Positions 21,701 through 33,600 of a stretch of 64,000 nucleotides of DNA are shown here, piece after piece; the stretch's first letter is position 1; each line of letters opens with the position of its first letter. The DNA lies in the NCBI GenBank assembly GCA_905178155.1, contig CAJINV010000002.1, forward strand, positions 11,410,591 through 11,474,590, given 5' to 3'. The notes under the pieces are model-generated. The model did not search any database. It worked only from the letters and a program-made list of their open reading frames with translations, and was not told the DNA's origin. The stretch is from Amoebophrya sp. A120. Its lineage: Eukaryota > Sar > Dinophyceae > Syndiniales > Amoebophryaceae. Position numbers and translations under genes: made by a program.

Positions 21701-24700
21701 GATCGGGTGGTCCGAATGTCGCGAGTAGATGTCCTCCAACGGAGACAGAATACTCACCCGAATCAGCTTGCACCACCCGTTCTGCAAGAACTGCGACAAA
21801 ACCTCCAGCACCGCCGGCACTTCGTTTGGCGGCAGGTCGTTTGCCCAGGCACGGAAAAAGTAGCTGACGCGCACCGGTAAAACAACGTGCCACACGAACC
21901 GGCGCGCGTCGCCCATGATCTCCTGCGGCGGCTTCTGATTGTACAAAGAGATTGCGGGTTTCAATATTGGCAAGATCTGCTGAAACACCGAGGCGAGGAA
22001 TTCCCGTTCCCGGTTCAAGTTTACGCGCATCGAGTTGCTCTCCGGGTTGTTAGGTGATCTTGTTTTCGGGCCCAGGGACCTGATGCTGACTGCATCCGCC
22101 ACGCCAGGCTGATGCTGTTGCCCCGCGAGTACCGGCGTGCAGCTGTTGTTCTTCTCGTGGAAGTCCCGGTCCTGGGACACCTTCTTAAAAAGTGACTGGC
22201 ACACGGAGAGAACAGACAACGTCATGTCGTACTCTTCGATATTGGTAAGCTCTAGAGGATTCGCGACGAAATTGCCGTGTAGTTGTCCGGGCTGGTGTTG
22301 CGCAAGAAGAACGCCCCCACCGCTCGTCGCACTTGCTGATGCCGCCCCGCCTGTGTACTTCGCGGTGAGCGATTCGATCCAGGTGGACAAGCTTCGCCGG
22401 TAATTCTCGTGCATGCACAGCGCCGCCAAGAACTTTTCCCCCGCTTGGCGGACTTCACTCGCCTGGGCCGGGCCGGTCAGCAGCTGCTGGTCGTCTTCCA
22501 GTTGCTGGTCATCCTGCTCCTCCAAGGCGTCTTTTAGCAAAACCGCGGGGGAGAACTCGGAACATTCGTTGCCAGTGCTTCCGTCCGTCGATGCGTTGTT
22601 CAGAACCACGTTCATTTTCAAACACAAATGCGCCACGAGATTGCAGAGTTTGGGAAAAACTGGATACTTCTGCAGGAAGTGGTTGGTGAACTGATCGAAG
22701 CAGCTTACCGCGCGGTGCTTCAATTTCGCGCAGTTCTGGTTCTGGTTCCGCCAGCCGTTCCGCACCGGATTCTCCTATCAAAATGAAAAGTCCCCCCTCC
22801 CCATATCGAAACGAAGTCTGTGCCGCTGGATTTGCGTACACAAATCAGATGCGTCTTGCTGGAGAGGGCTGCAGGCCCACGTCAAGCCTGCAGTAATCTG
22901 GGTTGTCCTATGCTGAGTTGCTTTTTTGACTTTTTTTTGCGCAGTTCCTGGCGCGATCTGAATTGTCACAATATAGCTCATACGTTCGACTTTCGTCTTT
23001 GCTACGTTTTCTTCGTGAATCCTTACTGTTTCGCCGCTTTGGGTTTGACGTATGACGGGGGGCGCGTCATATCTTGCAACTTTAGCAGTCGCCTTTCCGG
23101 GGTTGTCATCACGTGATAATCATGACGAAAACAACTCAAAATGGCTTATGGACCGCAAAAATCATGTGATGATCACGTGATTACTCACATGATTATCATG
23201 TGATCCGCGCAGGCTTGATTGTTCGGGGCCCAAAGCATGGCGCAACGGGTAAAAGCTGCACGCGCTGTGTTCTACCGCAGCCAGTTTGCGAGGGTCTTGC
23301 CAAGGAATGCTCTCCCGGGCCCTGGGCATGGACCATTCCCATGGTTGCGCGTGTGACGGGGCAGCGTTCCGAGCAAATTGCCGCAAGCTTCCCGGTCTAA
23401 CTATTTCGGCACGCCTCGCGCCTGGCATAACCCATAACGCTTGCGCGCGGCCTTCCCCCCCCGCCCCCCCCCCGGGCCCTCTTTCGCATGCTGCCGCGCA
23501 TGCAAAATTAGGGCGCGCGCGCTGCCTATTTTCGCTTTTGCTTTAAAGCAGTGCTACTGCTATGCGGAAAACGTCGGCACGCACGCACACTGCCCGTCGC
23601 GCCACAGGCCTAGCGCCCGCGCAGGCTTCCCGCGTTACCGGCCTTGGTAGACGAGCGCTTCTATCGAGGGCGCCTGTAAAACTTGTCGCACGCTGGCTTT
23701 TGCCGGGAAATACGCCGTATATTCCCGATCGACCGAGATAGGCTGCTTTGTCTTTCTGCGCTGAATTGCTTCGCTTTGTGACAATTCAGCTGCTCCGCTA
23801 TTGCCTCCGTTTTTGGGCAAATACGACACAAGGTCCGCCATTTTCGCTTTTGAAGAAACTAGCTGCTGAAATGCTTTGCTCGCTGTCTTCGGGGTTTCGT
23901 AATACGATACGATGTAAGGTCTGCTGGATTCTTAATACGTATTTGGGTGCAATTCATCCTATGCGACAACTCATCTACCTGCAAGCCTGAGTAGACAGGT
24001 TTTGGCCTAGGCGCTTAGCATGAGAAACGTCGACGCTGTAGGTGCAACAGCATCACAAACCGTCTCCATAATGCGCCGGAGCCTGTGGAGTTGCCTTCTT
24101 GCAAGACAGAGATGATCTGTGGTCGCAAATCAGCATTGCAAATTTTCTGCGGCGTACCTTTTCGATATGGGGAGGGGGAATTTTTCCTCACGATATCTCC
24201 ATGCCCTCCACTGCGCGGCGGGCAACGGTGAGGAGCAGGGAGAGCAGGCGGAAGTAGTCATCTTGTCCACCCGGGAGGTTTTTCAGAACAAGAATCTGCG
24301 TCATCGGGGTTGTACTTCTAGTGGCTACAACTTCATTCGTTGCAACCTGGATCCCAGTTGTATTTGCCCCGTTTGCCAACGAAGGGGCAGGTGAAGATGT
24401 AGTGGTGTTTGATGTGGCGGTGCCGTTGACATCAACTACCGGATGCAGTTCTTGATACACGACCTCCAGCACTTTGACGTTCAATTCCAGACACCTCGCT
24501 ACGTCGGCTTCCATCAGGGCCAAGGGGTGCTGCTTCAGCAAACCGCCCCACCGCTTCAGGAAGCCCTTGAGGCAGTGCAGGAACGGAATCAGGTTCGCCA
24601 GATCGAAGTTCAGCTGGTAGCGGACGTTGGTTAAGTGAAGGCCGATCAGCCTGTGCCCCAACTCGTCGCGAAAGAAAATGAACAGTTGTGGGTCCTTCTC

Positions 24701-26505
24701 AACTAAATCAGTCAAGTGAACGAAGCCCTTCTCCAGTAAAATCATCATGCTGCCACTCAAGTATTTTCGAAGCTTCCACAACCTCTCGCGATCCGGCTGC
24801 GAAAGTTCTGGTCGAGAGGACGAGCCTAATATTGGTGGCGCGGCGCCTGCAGCTCCTCCTGTCGGACCCCCGGCCACGCCCAGAGGAGGTGCCCCGATGC
24901 CAAGCTGGCTCAAATATTGCAATGCGGTGGCTTGGTCCCGCGGGTCGGCGTCCGGAAAGTGCCACCGCGGGTCGGGCATCGCGTTTGTCGAGCTGCTGTC
25001 TGCCAAAGTTTTCAAATTCAGCGGCGAGTCGAGCAGCAGCCTGACCGCGCGCGAAGCTGCGATGAAAAAGTTCCCGAACATATGCAGAAGCTCCTGACCC
25101 ACCTTGTGAAACGCGGACTTATCTGCGAGTAGCATTTTCAGAGATTGCTCCTTCAACACGCAAAAGAACAGCTGCACGACCAGAAAAATCGGGATGGCCT
25201 CGTTGATCTGCTTCAGATTCGGTAGCGGTTGCTTGTTGCAGACCAGCCGCCGTGCGTTGACCACGATATCTGGGAGCTGTGACGCTTTCGTCTGCTCCGC
25301 GGTTTGGCCCAGGAAATTTTGAAAAAAATTGTTGAAGAACACCGGCAGCTCCGGGTAGTCCTTCGGAAAGGAAAACCGCGAGATTTTCCTGACAAGAATG
25401 ATCAGCGTGTCAATGCACCGCTTCCGGTCCACCGGGAGCTGCTGCATGTGATCGTTCTCGGCAGCACATAGAGCACCGACATCCCGTTCAAACACCTGCA
25501 ACACCATCGCTTTGATCCTGGCCTTCAGTTCCGGGGGAAAGTAGATTTGCTGCGCAGTGTTTGTAGTTCCACCCGGGGTGGTGCCAGTGGAACCGTTCAT
25601 CGCCGGGGGAAATTTGTGTTGTTCAGTTCCCGGCGGCGCTCCTCCTGTGTTGGCGCCAACAGTACAGCTGCCTGAGGACATCGGATTTCTCGGGTCCTTG
25701 CCGCTCGCAGTCATCAAACTGGGCCCGACTTATGGCGTTCTCAAACGTTACATTCTCAACTGTTACATGATTTGTCATGCTAATTTACCAGCAAGATCGC
25801 CACGATTAAGCTGCTTCGCGTGACAAATCTCCGAAGGGACAGACAGCAGCTAAATCTGCGCCAAATCTGTAATGCAAAAGGCGCAATCTTCCCCCTTTGC
25901 TTTCACTTTTGCCGTTCTTGCATTACAAATTCATGTAACAGTTGAGAATGTAACATTTGAGAACGCCATACGACTTGCCGCGACGTTATCCCTGCTTGCG
26001 TCCGCGCGGACGGCGCGGGTCCACGGTACCCCCAATTTCGCAGCAACACATTTTTACACCCCGTCAAGGCAAGGAACTTCAATGTGTAGTCGGTCTTCTC
26101 CAGGTGGTAAATTTCGAGGAGCTGCAGGCAAAATTGGGCGTCGGTTTCCTCCTTTTGCTTTAAGATTTGGTTACAGTACTGCCGCAGGCTCTGGTTCACA
26201 CCAGAAACGGAACCAAGAAGAACGTCGCGCAACGGTAAGTTCTGCGCGTCCGCAAGCTGCATGCAGCTCGTGTTCTGCGCGCCCAGCTGCGGGCTGCTCG
26301 TAGCTGCAGCTCCTGCGGGAAGCATCATGTTGCTGCTGGGCGGAACCTGGTGCAGGTTTGCACTTGGATCGTTGCTCGAAGATGGGGGGACTACAAATAG
26401 GGGTACGACTCCTGTCTGGTGAGGGGAAATTGATGAACTTGTACAGCCGTGCCAGTGCGCTGCGTGTTGGTTCTGCTGTTCTTGCGCGGGGAAGAGCTCC
26501 GGCAT
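18705..26505 (-). CDS. Importin-beta family nuclear transport receptor, 1969 aa
   Basis: Coding blocks 26505-25971, 25725-24196, 22770-21576 and 21354-18705 total exactly 5910 nt, with two introners and one GT..AG intron (21575-21355) removed in phase. The N-terminal part resembles an importin-beta N-terminal repeat: a helix around QYCNQILKQKEE, then LKFLALTGCKNVLLRNWG, the position where family members have a conserved 'K..I...W' turn. Next come paired amphipathic helices of HEAT type (for example FSFPKDYPELPVFFNNFFQN). Family members are usually 850-1200 aa; this one is inflated by Gln-, Ser- and Gly-rich linkers. It should carry cargo through nuclear pores with Ran. I cannot assign the subfamily: importin-11, exportin and importin-7/8 relatives are all possible. 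The start codon lies in the 5-bp target duplication of an introner (26503-26507), with an in-frame TGA further upstream in the spliced form. Confidence 0.7.
22776..24195 (-). mobile_element. Introner element, type B (1420 bp), in the importin gene
   Basis: Left end TATCAAAATGAAAAGTCCCC; right end in reverse complement TATCGTGAGGAAAAATTCCC; both continue into CCCCTCCCCATATCGAAA. Perfect 5-bp duplication TCTCC at 22771-22775 and 24196-24200. Removing the element plus one copy gives GTG GAG GGC ATG GAG AAT CCG GTG, in frame across both importin exons. This is about twelve times the length of the smallest type-B copy (120 bp in eRF1). The interior is GC-rich with a C-tract (23455-23485) and a cluster of palindromes (23110-23205); no transposase-like frame is visible. 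Confidence 0.9.
23106..23207. repeat. Cluster of short palindromes inside the 1.42-kb introner
   Basis: About 100 bp holding repeated variants of an ATCACGTGAT / ATCATGTGAT palindrome with ATGATTATCATG-like motifs between them, capable of forming several overlapping hairpins. No coding frame. It may be a folded core of the element or the remnant of a nested insertion. Confidence 0.5.
25731..25970 (-). mobile_element. Introner element, type C (240 bp), in the importin gene
   Basis: Inverted repeats about 40 bp long and nearly perfect: left TATGGCGTTCTCAAACGTTA..., right in reverse complement TATGGCGTTCTCAAATGTTA..., continuing CATTCTCAACTGTTACATGA. Flanked by the perfect 5-bp duplication CGACT at 25726-25730 and 25971-25975. 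Excision leaving one copy joins ACG TCG CGG CAA GTC GGG CCC AGT, keeping the importin frame. The interior contains GCATTACAAATTCATG. Possible cuts give GT..AA or TA..CG but never GT..AG. Confidence 0.92.
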
Positions 26506-26507
26506 CA

Positions 26508-26793
26508 TATCGAATGCAAACATGTCTGGGTCTGGAAACTTGTGATGCAGGTTGGACAGTCATGAGGACGCCTTCACGCCCGGCCACGAGTTGGAATTGC
26601 CAGGTGTTGCCTATTCCGCATGGCAATGGCATCAAACTGCGTTTATGCATGACTGACAGAGAGCTGCGGCGCCGGCGTTTAGGTACTTACTTGAAGTAAC
26701 GCGCATGACAGACTTCGACTTGAGAGTCATTTTAGCCGAGCATGACAAACCATGCGCTCTTCAAGACCCAGACACATTTGAATTCAATTAATA
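26508..26793 (-). mobile_element. Introner element, type A (286 bp), at the importin start codon
   Basis: Left end TATCGAATGCAAACATGTCT then GGGTCTGG; right end in reverse complement TATTAATTGAATTCAAATGT then GTCTGGGTCTTG, matching with a small indel. 5-bp duplication CATCA at 26503-26507 and 26794-26798. On the minus strand the duplication reads TGATG and contains the probable start codon. It therefore lies in, or splices at the edge of, the 5' untranslated region. Confidence 0.8.
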
Positions 26794-26798
26794 CATCA

Positions 26799-28100
26799 GA
26801 GCTGCTGGCGATATCGTTCGTCACCTGCGACAGCGAATCACCATCGCATGGGCATGACTCGCCAGCCGCATTGGCGTTGCGACGAGCTGCAGAGGATGCT
26901 TCTTACAACCTGGCCCCGGCGCTGCGTTTTTTCTACACGACGGCTGCCGTTGTCCATGCTCAATGTTCTGCGATCTTCTGATGCTCCCGCCGTGAGGCAA
27001 CGCATGTGTTTCGGAGAAACAAGGAGCAACCAGGTTGAAGAATTGGCTCATTTTTTCTCTCTTCAAGAACAATTTTCAAATCAGAAAGACAAAGGGAAAG
27101 AAAGGAGTGGGCCACTACCTATAGTGAAGGTGCAAGTAGGTTGTATGGTGTTGCTAGCTTACTGCTACTCATCAAAGTGAAAAGACAATACACAAGAGCT
27201 ACTTTCTTACGTAAAAACTCAGAAAGTTGTTTCAGATTCGCTTGGAATTGAGTACTTATGTAAACAAAAGTACATTATTATTCCATATAGCAGGTGTAGT
27301 AATTGACTTCACTTACACTTTGAGATTACATCTGGTACTTTATCCTTTTTGGTATTCACTTTATGTCTATTATTCTTCTTGTTCAACACAACCCGAGGCA
27401 CATACGTAACTCTAAATTTTTCTAAGCCGATTTGACTTTGGTAAAAGCTCCTCCTTCTTCCATGTTTTAATTCCTCTCCGCGGCCTGCTGAATAAAGGAG
27501 GATCAGGTTCTTCGCAAGTTTTTGACTTTGACATGTCTATACTTAAGTACAATTGTGACCACACGCCAACACGGCGCGCAGCACGCCCATGATCGTAGTG
27601 GCTTCGGGTTTGGTAGTACTGACCTTTTTCTTTTTTCATGCATGAATGCATACCGCGTTTGTACTGTTGGATACTGGAGGTCCTTCACACGACGAAGATC
27701 CGTTACGCTTATGGGGCAGGAACAAGAGCATGACAATCTTTGACACGCGAACAGATTGGACTACTTAGGTACAGATCGTGGTCAGGTTCTGCCCTCCCGC
27801 TGCATTCGTTGTGCGGAAGAATGTGCTCCGGTTCAGTTCAAGAGCTGAACCACCCAGGAGTTAGGAGAAGATACATACAACTCAGAACAGAACTCAAACT
27901 CATCCCTGCGTGCGGTGTCGTTGACGAGGGACGGAGAGCAAGCATCAAGCCATCAACTTGCCTTGGTATGATCGTCGACGAACATCATCCAGCTGCTGGA
28001 TTTGCTTTTTTGCCATGTTGTCACGTAAATTGTAGCTGCAAAATGAAGACATTAGGTCGCAAAGTAGCAATGTGAAATGTCATCTTGATGTTGATCTTGA
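26799..28100. other. Intergenic region, 1.3 kb, no supported gene
   Basis: Contains the importin 5' leader (a possible acceptor GTCGCAG sits near 26834) and, further right, AT-rich DNA. Frames at 27512-27740 (minus) and 27740-28075 (plus) have no motif and look accidental. No repeats or introner ends found. Confidence 0.45.
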
Positions 28101-28809
28101 TCAATGCCCAAACACATTTCGTTTTCTACATTTCCAGTCTGCAGGCTTTCTCAAATCCATTCCCTTCCCGCTCATCATTTCCGCATTTAGTGTTCGCTGC
28201 TCAATGGATTTGTCCAAGCACCAGCCTTTCACGTACTTTTCGCACGTGTGCTGCGTCCACTGGTATATGTTCGTCTTGTGGTCCATGAACATCTTGTAGT
28301 AGTTCGTGCCGTGTTTTTTGTGGAGTCGTTCCACAATCGGAATCTGGTCCTCGTTCAGTTTCACTTTATGGTATGCCTCCTCTGGTATGCTTTCCGGGTA
28401 CGCAGCGCCCAGGTTCTTTGGCAGGTCGGCGTTTATCTGGTTGTGTGATAGATAGTCGTGAACGTGAAGATTGAAACAAGAATATTTATAGGTTGCAAGC
28501 TCATTTTCGGACACTGCACTAACTCAGCGGGTCGTGAAGAAGAACTTAAGACTCAGCTTATTGATTTTATTCACTAAATATGCCTACTATACCTTTTCAA
28601 GATGACAGCTCCATGGCATTGAGCATTTTGAAACCTCTGTGGCGACGTTCTCCCGTAGCTGTTTGTTGGCCATACGCTTCGGGTTCACATTTTTCCTCGT
28701 CTTCACTTTTCGTGTGACCTTCTTCTCGTTCCGTCGCTTCCTCAAGAGCTTTTTCGGCATTTTGCGTCGTCGATTTGAAAAATTTCCCGCGTTTCAAGTT
28801 GGGCCCGTT
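28101..28809 (-). CDS. Nop16-like ribosome biogenesis protein (3' exons)
   Basis: Two exons, 28809-28635 and 28513-28101, joined by a GT..AG intron (GTTTCA..GTGCAG) with matching phase. The second exon carries the Nop16-type C-terminal block: LNEDQIPIVERLHKKHGTNY followed by YKMFMDHKTNIYQWT, comparable to the 'yv..L..kyGdDY.aMarD.K.N.yQ.T' pattern of Nop16 (60S subunit assembly, nucleolus). The first exon is charged, Glu/Lys-rich, and starts at an acceptor (CCTCAG), so an upstream exon with the start codon must exist but I could not place it; 28860-29280 has candidate frames only. The C-terminal tail (CRKRNVFGH) is basic. Family assignment rests on one block and is moderate. Confidence 0.5.
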
Positions 28810-29280
28810 CTGAGGAAGTTGATGGAGCGTCGACAAAAACAGTTCACAGAAGTTTGAATTCTATTTCTATATTGTCTTTGTCGGTACAAAGGATTATTCT
28901 TGAGTTTCCAAGCAACTCTAAAAAACGGGGAAGATGATCTTACATACAGATAATTCTCCTAGACATATCACCCATCACCTGAGTTGGACGTTTCAACTTC
29001 ATCTTCAACACGGACTTGGGATTCATCAAGAAGCGGGATTTAGAATCTCTTGCTGCGGAGCATGTGTGTGGGTGTGGGATGAAGATCCTCTTGCAACATT
29101 TCTTGCACAAATCAATACGGATCCTCAACATCCTATTTTTAGCATCTTCTTCCAGTGATCACTCAGCTTTGCGAGATCATGAGCCGGCACATCGTACGCT
29201 CTTGCTAACAGCAACAAGGTTCCTGAAGAACTGGAAGTGGCAGTACATCTACCGCCACACTAGCTACAGCATTTAAGGAT

Positions 29281-29584
29281 CTTCAATCAAGACTGAGTAT
29301 TGGCGCTCGTGAATGCTGAATGTATGCCTCACATCAAAAATACCGTACAACTTATTGCCGTGAATCCGGATCGGTTCACCTGCGCAATGAAATGATGCTT
29401 TGGCAAGAAGGTTCAGCACAGCGAAACCTGCTGGAGCTGCTTGGCCTTGCGCCTGGTGCTTTGATGTAGTGATATTTATTTTTCTGAAGCCTTGGCTTGT
29501 TACTTGGTAGCGGACAGTTTTCTCATTGCAGCTCATCCTGCTCCACATGATCCTCGCCTGGATTATTTTAGCACTGTTCTTCAT
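29281..29584 (-). CDS. Hypothetical frame or 5' exon, 103 codons at most
   Basis: ATG at 29584 opens a frame ending at TAA about 29281, with mixed charged and hydrophobic composition (IRIHGNKLYGIFDVRHTFS). A donor-like GTCTTG occurs shortly before the stop, so it could be the first exon of the Nop16-like gene downstream or a separate small gene. No motif recognised. Confidence 0.25.
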
Positions 29585-30687
29585 CGTGACGAGCAGGACA
29601 ATCTAAGCCAATTATGACTTCAGAATTTTTCGATCCTTCACCCCGTTCCAGAAAACGAATGTGAAACAACGACACAATTCTCGTATTTATTCTTCTTGCC
29701 TTCTCAAATTGTAAAATGTACACTGTGAAATTATGAGTATTCCTATTTATACACTACGCGAAACGATGCTTCTACATTTTATGGTAACTTTGTCCGAAGC
29801 GGACTTCTACAGATGTTCAAGAACTTTGAGACGAAATGAGGAACGATGTAGAGTGTGATAGCAATAAAGACGATAACTTTCTGAAGAAAGTCACTTTCAA
29901 ATGAAAATCATGTCAGAAGCGTATTTTACAATCAAAAGGAGGAGTGCTCAGCTGTTGTAGACTCGTCCAACAATTCGACGTCGATATGCAATCTTTCATA
30001 GGCTTGTGAAAAGTGTGACACCCGTCTCCGTCTGTGAAAAGCAATTCTGCTCACCAGGTCGTAACAAAAACTACGAATTGTTGCTGTGCAAAAAACCTAC
30101 GCTACGTACACCTCTCGTGTGTTAAAAAACTACTTCGTTCCATCCTTCTGGTTTGCTCCCAACGGAGGAGATGAGAGTTTGTATGAAGAACATACGATAC
30201 CGATACACGCTTTCTTTTGGATTTGAGAGTGATGTGGAAGAAAGAAAATCACTCAGATGGGAACCTGTTGCAGCACGTCGGAGCCGTGTTGTTGACACGC
30301 TAGCTCTTGCGGCTCCCGAGCCCCCCGGGCCGCAGCGTCGGCCAGCAGACGCAGAGACCCTGCCTGCGGCGTTTCCTCGACCGACGCGAGCGCTTGGGCA
30401 GAAGCGACACTAGATATATCCACCTCTTCAGCCGACGACGAGCCCTGTTTTGTGTTTGTTTCTTCATGTCCTGATCGTGAAGATGTGCAAAAAAAATGTC
30501 AATAAAAAAGATTTTCTTGGTCATCCCATTCTAAGCCTCGCAATACACGATCGAACGCAACACTTCGTTCTTGTCGTCGTCAAAGCGTAGTTTTACTTTT
30601 AGCTCCAGATCGAACGCTTCTTACTAGATGATGTACCCAACTGGGGGGTCTATTCACAAAAGACGAGCAAACTACGAAAGTAGGTAA
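29585..30687. other. Intergenic region, 1.1 kb
   Basis: AT-rich in the left half, with a GC-rich patch at 30290-30400. No frame with protein-like composition, no repeats and no introner ends. It should include the 3' untranslated region of the GT2 gene. Confidence 0.45.
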
Positions 30688-33600
30688 TTATTGTACCGGA
30701 GTCGTGGTGCTGCTGCTCGATGATGGGCCACCGCTAGTGCCCTGCTTGACGATCCAGCTCTTGCGGCTGGGTCCGGGGATGGAATGCTTGCTGGGCCGCG
30801 ATGAAACCAGCGTTCCATACTGCTCGTGGTGCGGTTGGTACAAAAGCCCACCTCCTCCTGAGGTGGGGTCCAGGTGCCGACGCGAGGCGGAGGAACTCAA
30901 ATTCAGGCTCCTCGCGCGTTTGCTCAAGTAGTACTCCGCGGGGCGGTTCTTCCGCGACATATTGGAAATGTGGTCGTCGCCGCCCGCGATCACGACTTGC
31001 GGATTCGACCCCGGCTTTTCCGCGACGACGTACTTGAAAGCGCGGTTTCCCTGGACCGCGTTGCACCACAGCGCACCGTGCACCGGGATCATACCGTAAA
31101 AGATCGCGTTGGACAAACCCCAGATGCCCAGCTCGACAAGAATCTCCAGCCAGAGCCACAAACTAGAAAACCAGTCCATTTCGCGCGCGTGCAGGACCAT
31201 CTCGCACCGCGGGACCAGGTTAGAGTCGTGCTGCTGTTGAGTGGTGCTGCTGCGCAGCCGCGCCAGGTTAGAAACTGTCAGGGCTGGCGCTGCGGAAAAT
31301 GAAGCAGCATTTGTATTCTTCAACACGGTGGAGGTGGATTTACTGTTCCTTGGTTGAACAACTAGACCCTGCTCTTGCAGCTGCAGCGACGAGGACGATG
31401 TTGCACCAGTGCCCTTTTGCTGCAGCACCTCTGCTCCGCCTCGCTGTACGACCTGCAGCTGCGACGTTTCCACACCGAAGCAACTGCTACGCGCGGTGTT
31501 GCTGAGACTAGCGCCGGAGTTGTTCAGCAGTGAATGATGATTTGACGGTACTACAGCTGGCGCACTGCTACCAGCGGAACTGCCCGTGTCACCCCCCGGG
31601 GCGGCTGGTGCTGGCGCAATCTTTGTTCCGTGATTTTCTTGTAGCTGAAGAAGGCGAGCAGCCTCGCACTTTGGGTCGAATACTTCGACCTCAGTGGCCG
31701 TGCAGTTTCCACTGCTGGTGCTCATTTCCTCGTCGATGTGGAAGTTGTGATCGAGCAGGTGCCGTTCCTGTTCGTCGACCTCAATCGAGTCTTCCACCGA
31801 ACTGTTTGTGTGCGTGGCGGTCTCCCAGTCGGACATTTGGTACACGATGTAGTCCGTCAACCGGTTCGCCCGGTTGTTGTACGCGTGGTGGTTCGACATC
31901 TGTCCGACCTCCTTCTCCGAGGCGAGGCAGCCCTTGCTGTCGTAGGACAAAACCGCGTAGTACTTCCGGCTGTAGGTCGCCCGGTTGGGGCAGCAACACA
32001 CGACCCCGTAGTCGGGCTTCGCCGGCCGGGCCTCCTTCCGCAACGGCGGAAGGTGTTGCCGCTCCGGGCGCCCGAAGGAGGAGCGACGCTGCACCAGGCT
32101 GGTGGTCGTGTTGCCCACCTGCAGCTGCAGCTGCTGCTCGTGTGGTTGCTTGTTATAGCGAGCGGAAAGCTGCAACTGTTTCGAACTTGTACTACTAGCA
32201 TCCGCTACTTCTTGCTCCGTTCCGCTGGAATTGTCGGCCTCGTTGCCGGAAGTGTTTGCACTTGCAGTCGTGCTGCTGGACGAGGAAGTTGCAGCTGCAT
32301 CAAAATGAAGCTGCTTGTTTTGTCTGGTGACGTCGTTGTCGTAGGTAAACTCGTCTTCGTCCGCCTCCTCGTCGCTCTGGTCGTCAAACATGGTCGGACG
32401 GTCCATCAGATGCAACGGCGCGTACCTCCCCTCTAGCACGTCCCGCAAGACCACGGAGACCACGTGACTCATCGCAACGCATGCCAGTGTCGGAAGCAGA
32501 ACGCCACAGACCAGGAAAAACCACGGCACCTCGTGGAAGTGGTCCAAAATCTTCCGCGCCTTCCCGTAAATCCGGTGCTGCGTGCCCAGGGTGTACGACA
32601 TGATGGAGAGCAGATTGCACACGGTGAACATGGCAGAAAAGGTCGCGAACACCCCAATCATGCACAGGGGGGTCCACATGTGCAGGCAGAGGCGGAGGTA
32701 CTGCAGGTGTACACGGAGCGGCAAACCGGACCTGCTGTGGGTGCAAAGGTGCCACCACTGGACGAGGAGGTAGCTCACCTCGGCGACCGCCTGGTGGTGC
32801 CGACGCGCTTGCGTGTACTTCATGCCCACCGCAGTGACAAAATCGCTGTCGTGCACGGAGTAGGACAACGCCGGCGTGTAAAGCGGAATCAACCGAGTCT
32901 CGGACTGGGAAAGCGTCAAACCCTTCTGCTGGTTGTCAATCAGATTTTGCCAGTAGCTCGCAGATAGACACTTGATGAACATGTGGTGGTCCTCTGCGAT
33001 CACGTCGGCATCCCATCCTTCCACAGTCTTCAGCAATGCGAGAGTGATCGTGTAGCTCGCGTGACACGCGTGGTTTGCCCATCCCGAGCAAGCGATGCCC
33101 CCGCATTCGTAAATCGGATGGCCATGACCTGGGATGAAACATCAGTTTTGATTGATATTGTCTTTTTCGCAAATAAATTTAGTTATACCATTTTCTTAAA
33201 CTTGTATAGAGAAATAAATTGTGCCTGTTTTGTCATCTCGAGGACCAATTTCAGTCTCTAGGCCAAGAAGACCCAGCAAATGAATGAATCCAGTAGTATG
33301 TCACTCAGTTCGAAGATTCGCTTCAGGAAACTAACAACAGGTGGTCAGCGGATTAGGAGGAAAAATACTCATCGCCTTGATCGGTCCGTGCACGCGCTCG
33401 ATGTTCCGGTACTCGAGCTGTGGCGCCTGGTAGATCGACCACTGCCGCTGGTCGAAGGTTTGCTCCACCAGCCCCTTGTACGTCAACCTCGGAAAGTACT
33501 GGCGGTGCAACAGCGTGTCCGCGTCCAAAATTGTCACAAAGGTTTTCGTCTCATCGTAGATGCGCGGCCGCTGGTCCAGGCCGCTTGTCAAACCTGCAAT

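Noticed and set aside
23120-23155. Relict spliced-leader sequence
   Set aside because: AACTCAAAATGGCTTATGG only loosely resembles the reverse complement of the dinoflagellate spliced leader. It lacks several core bases and lies inside an introner rather than at a gene start.
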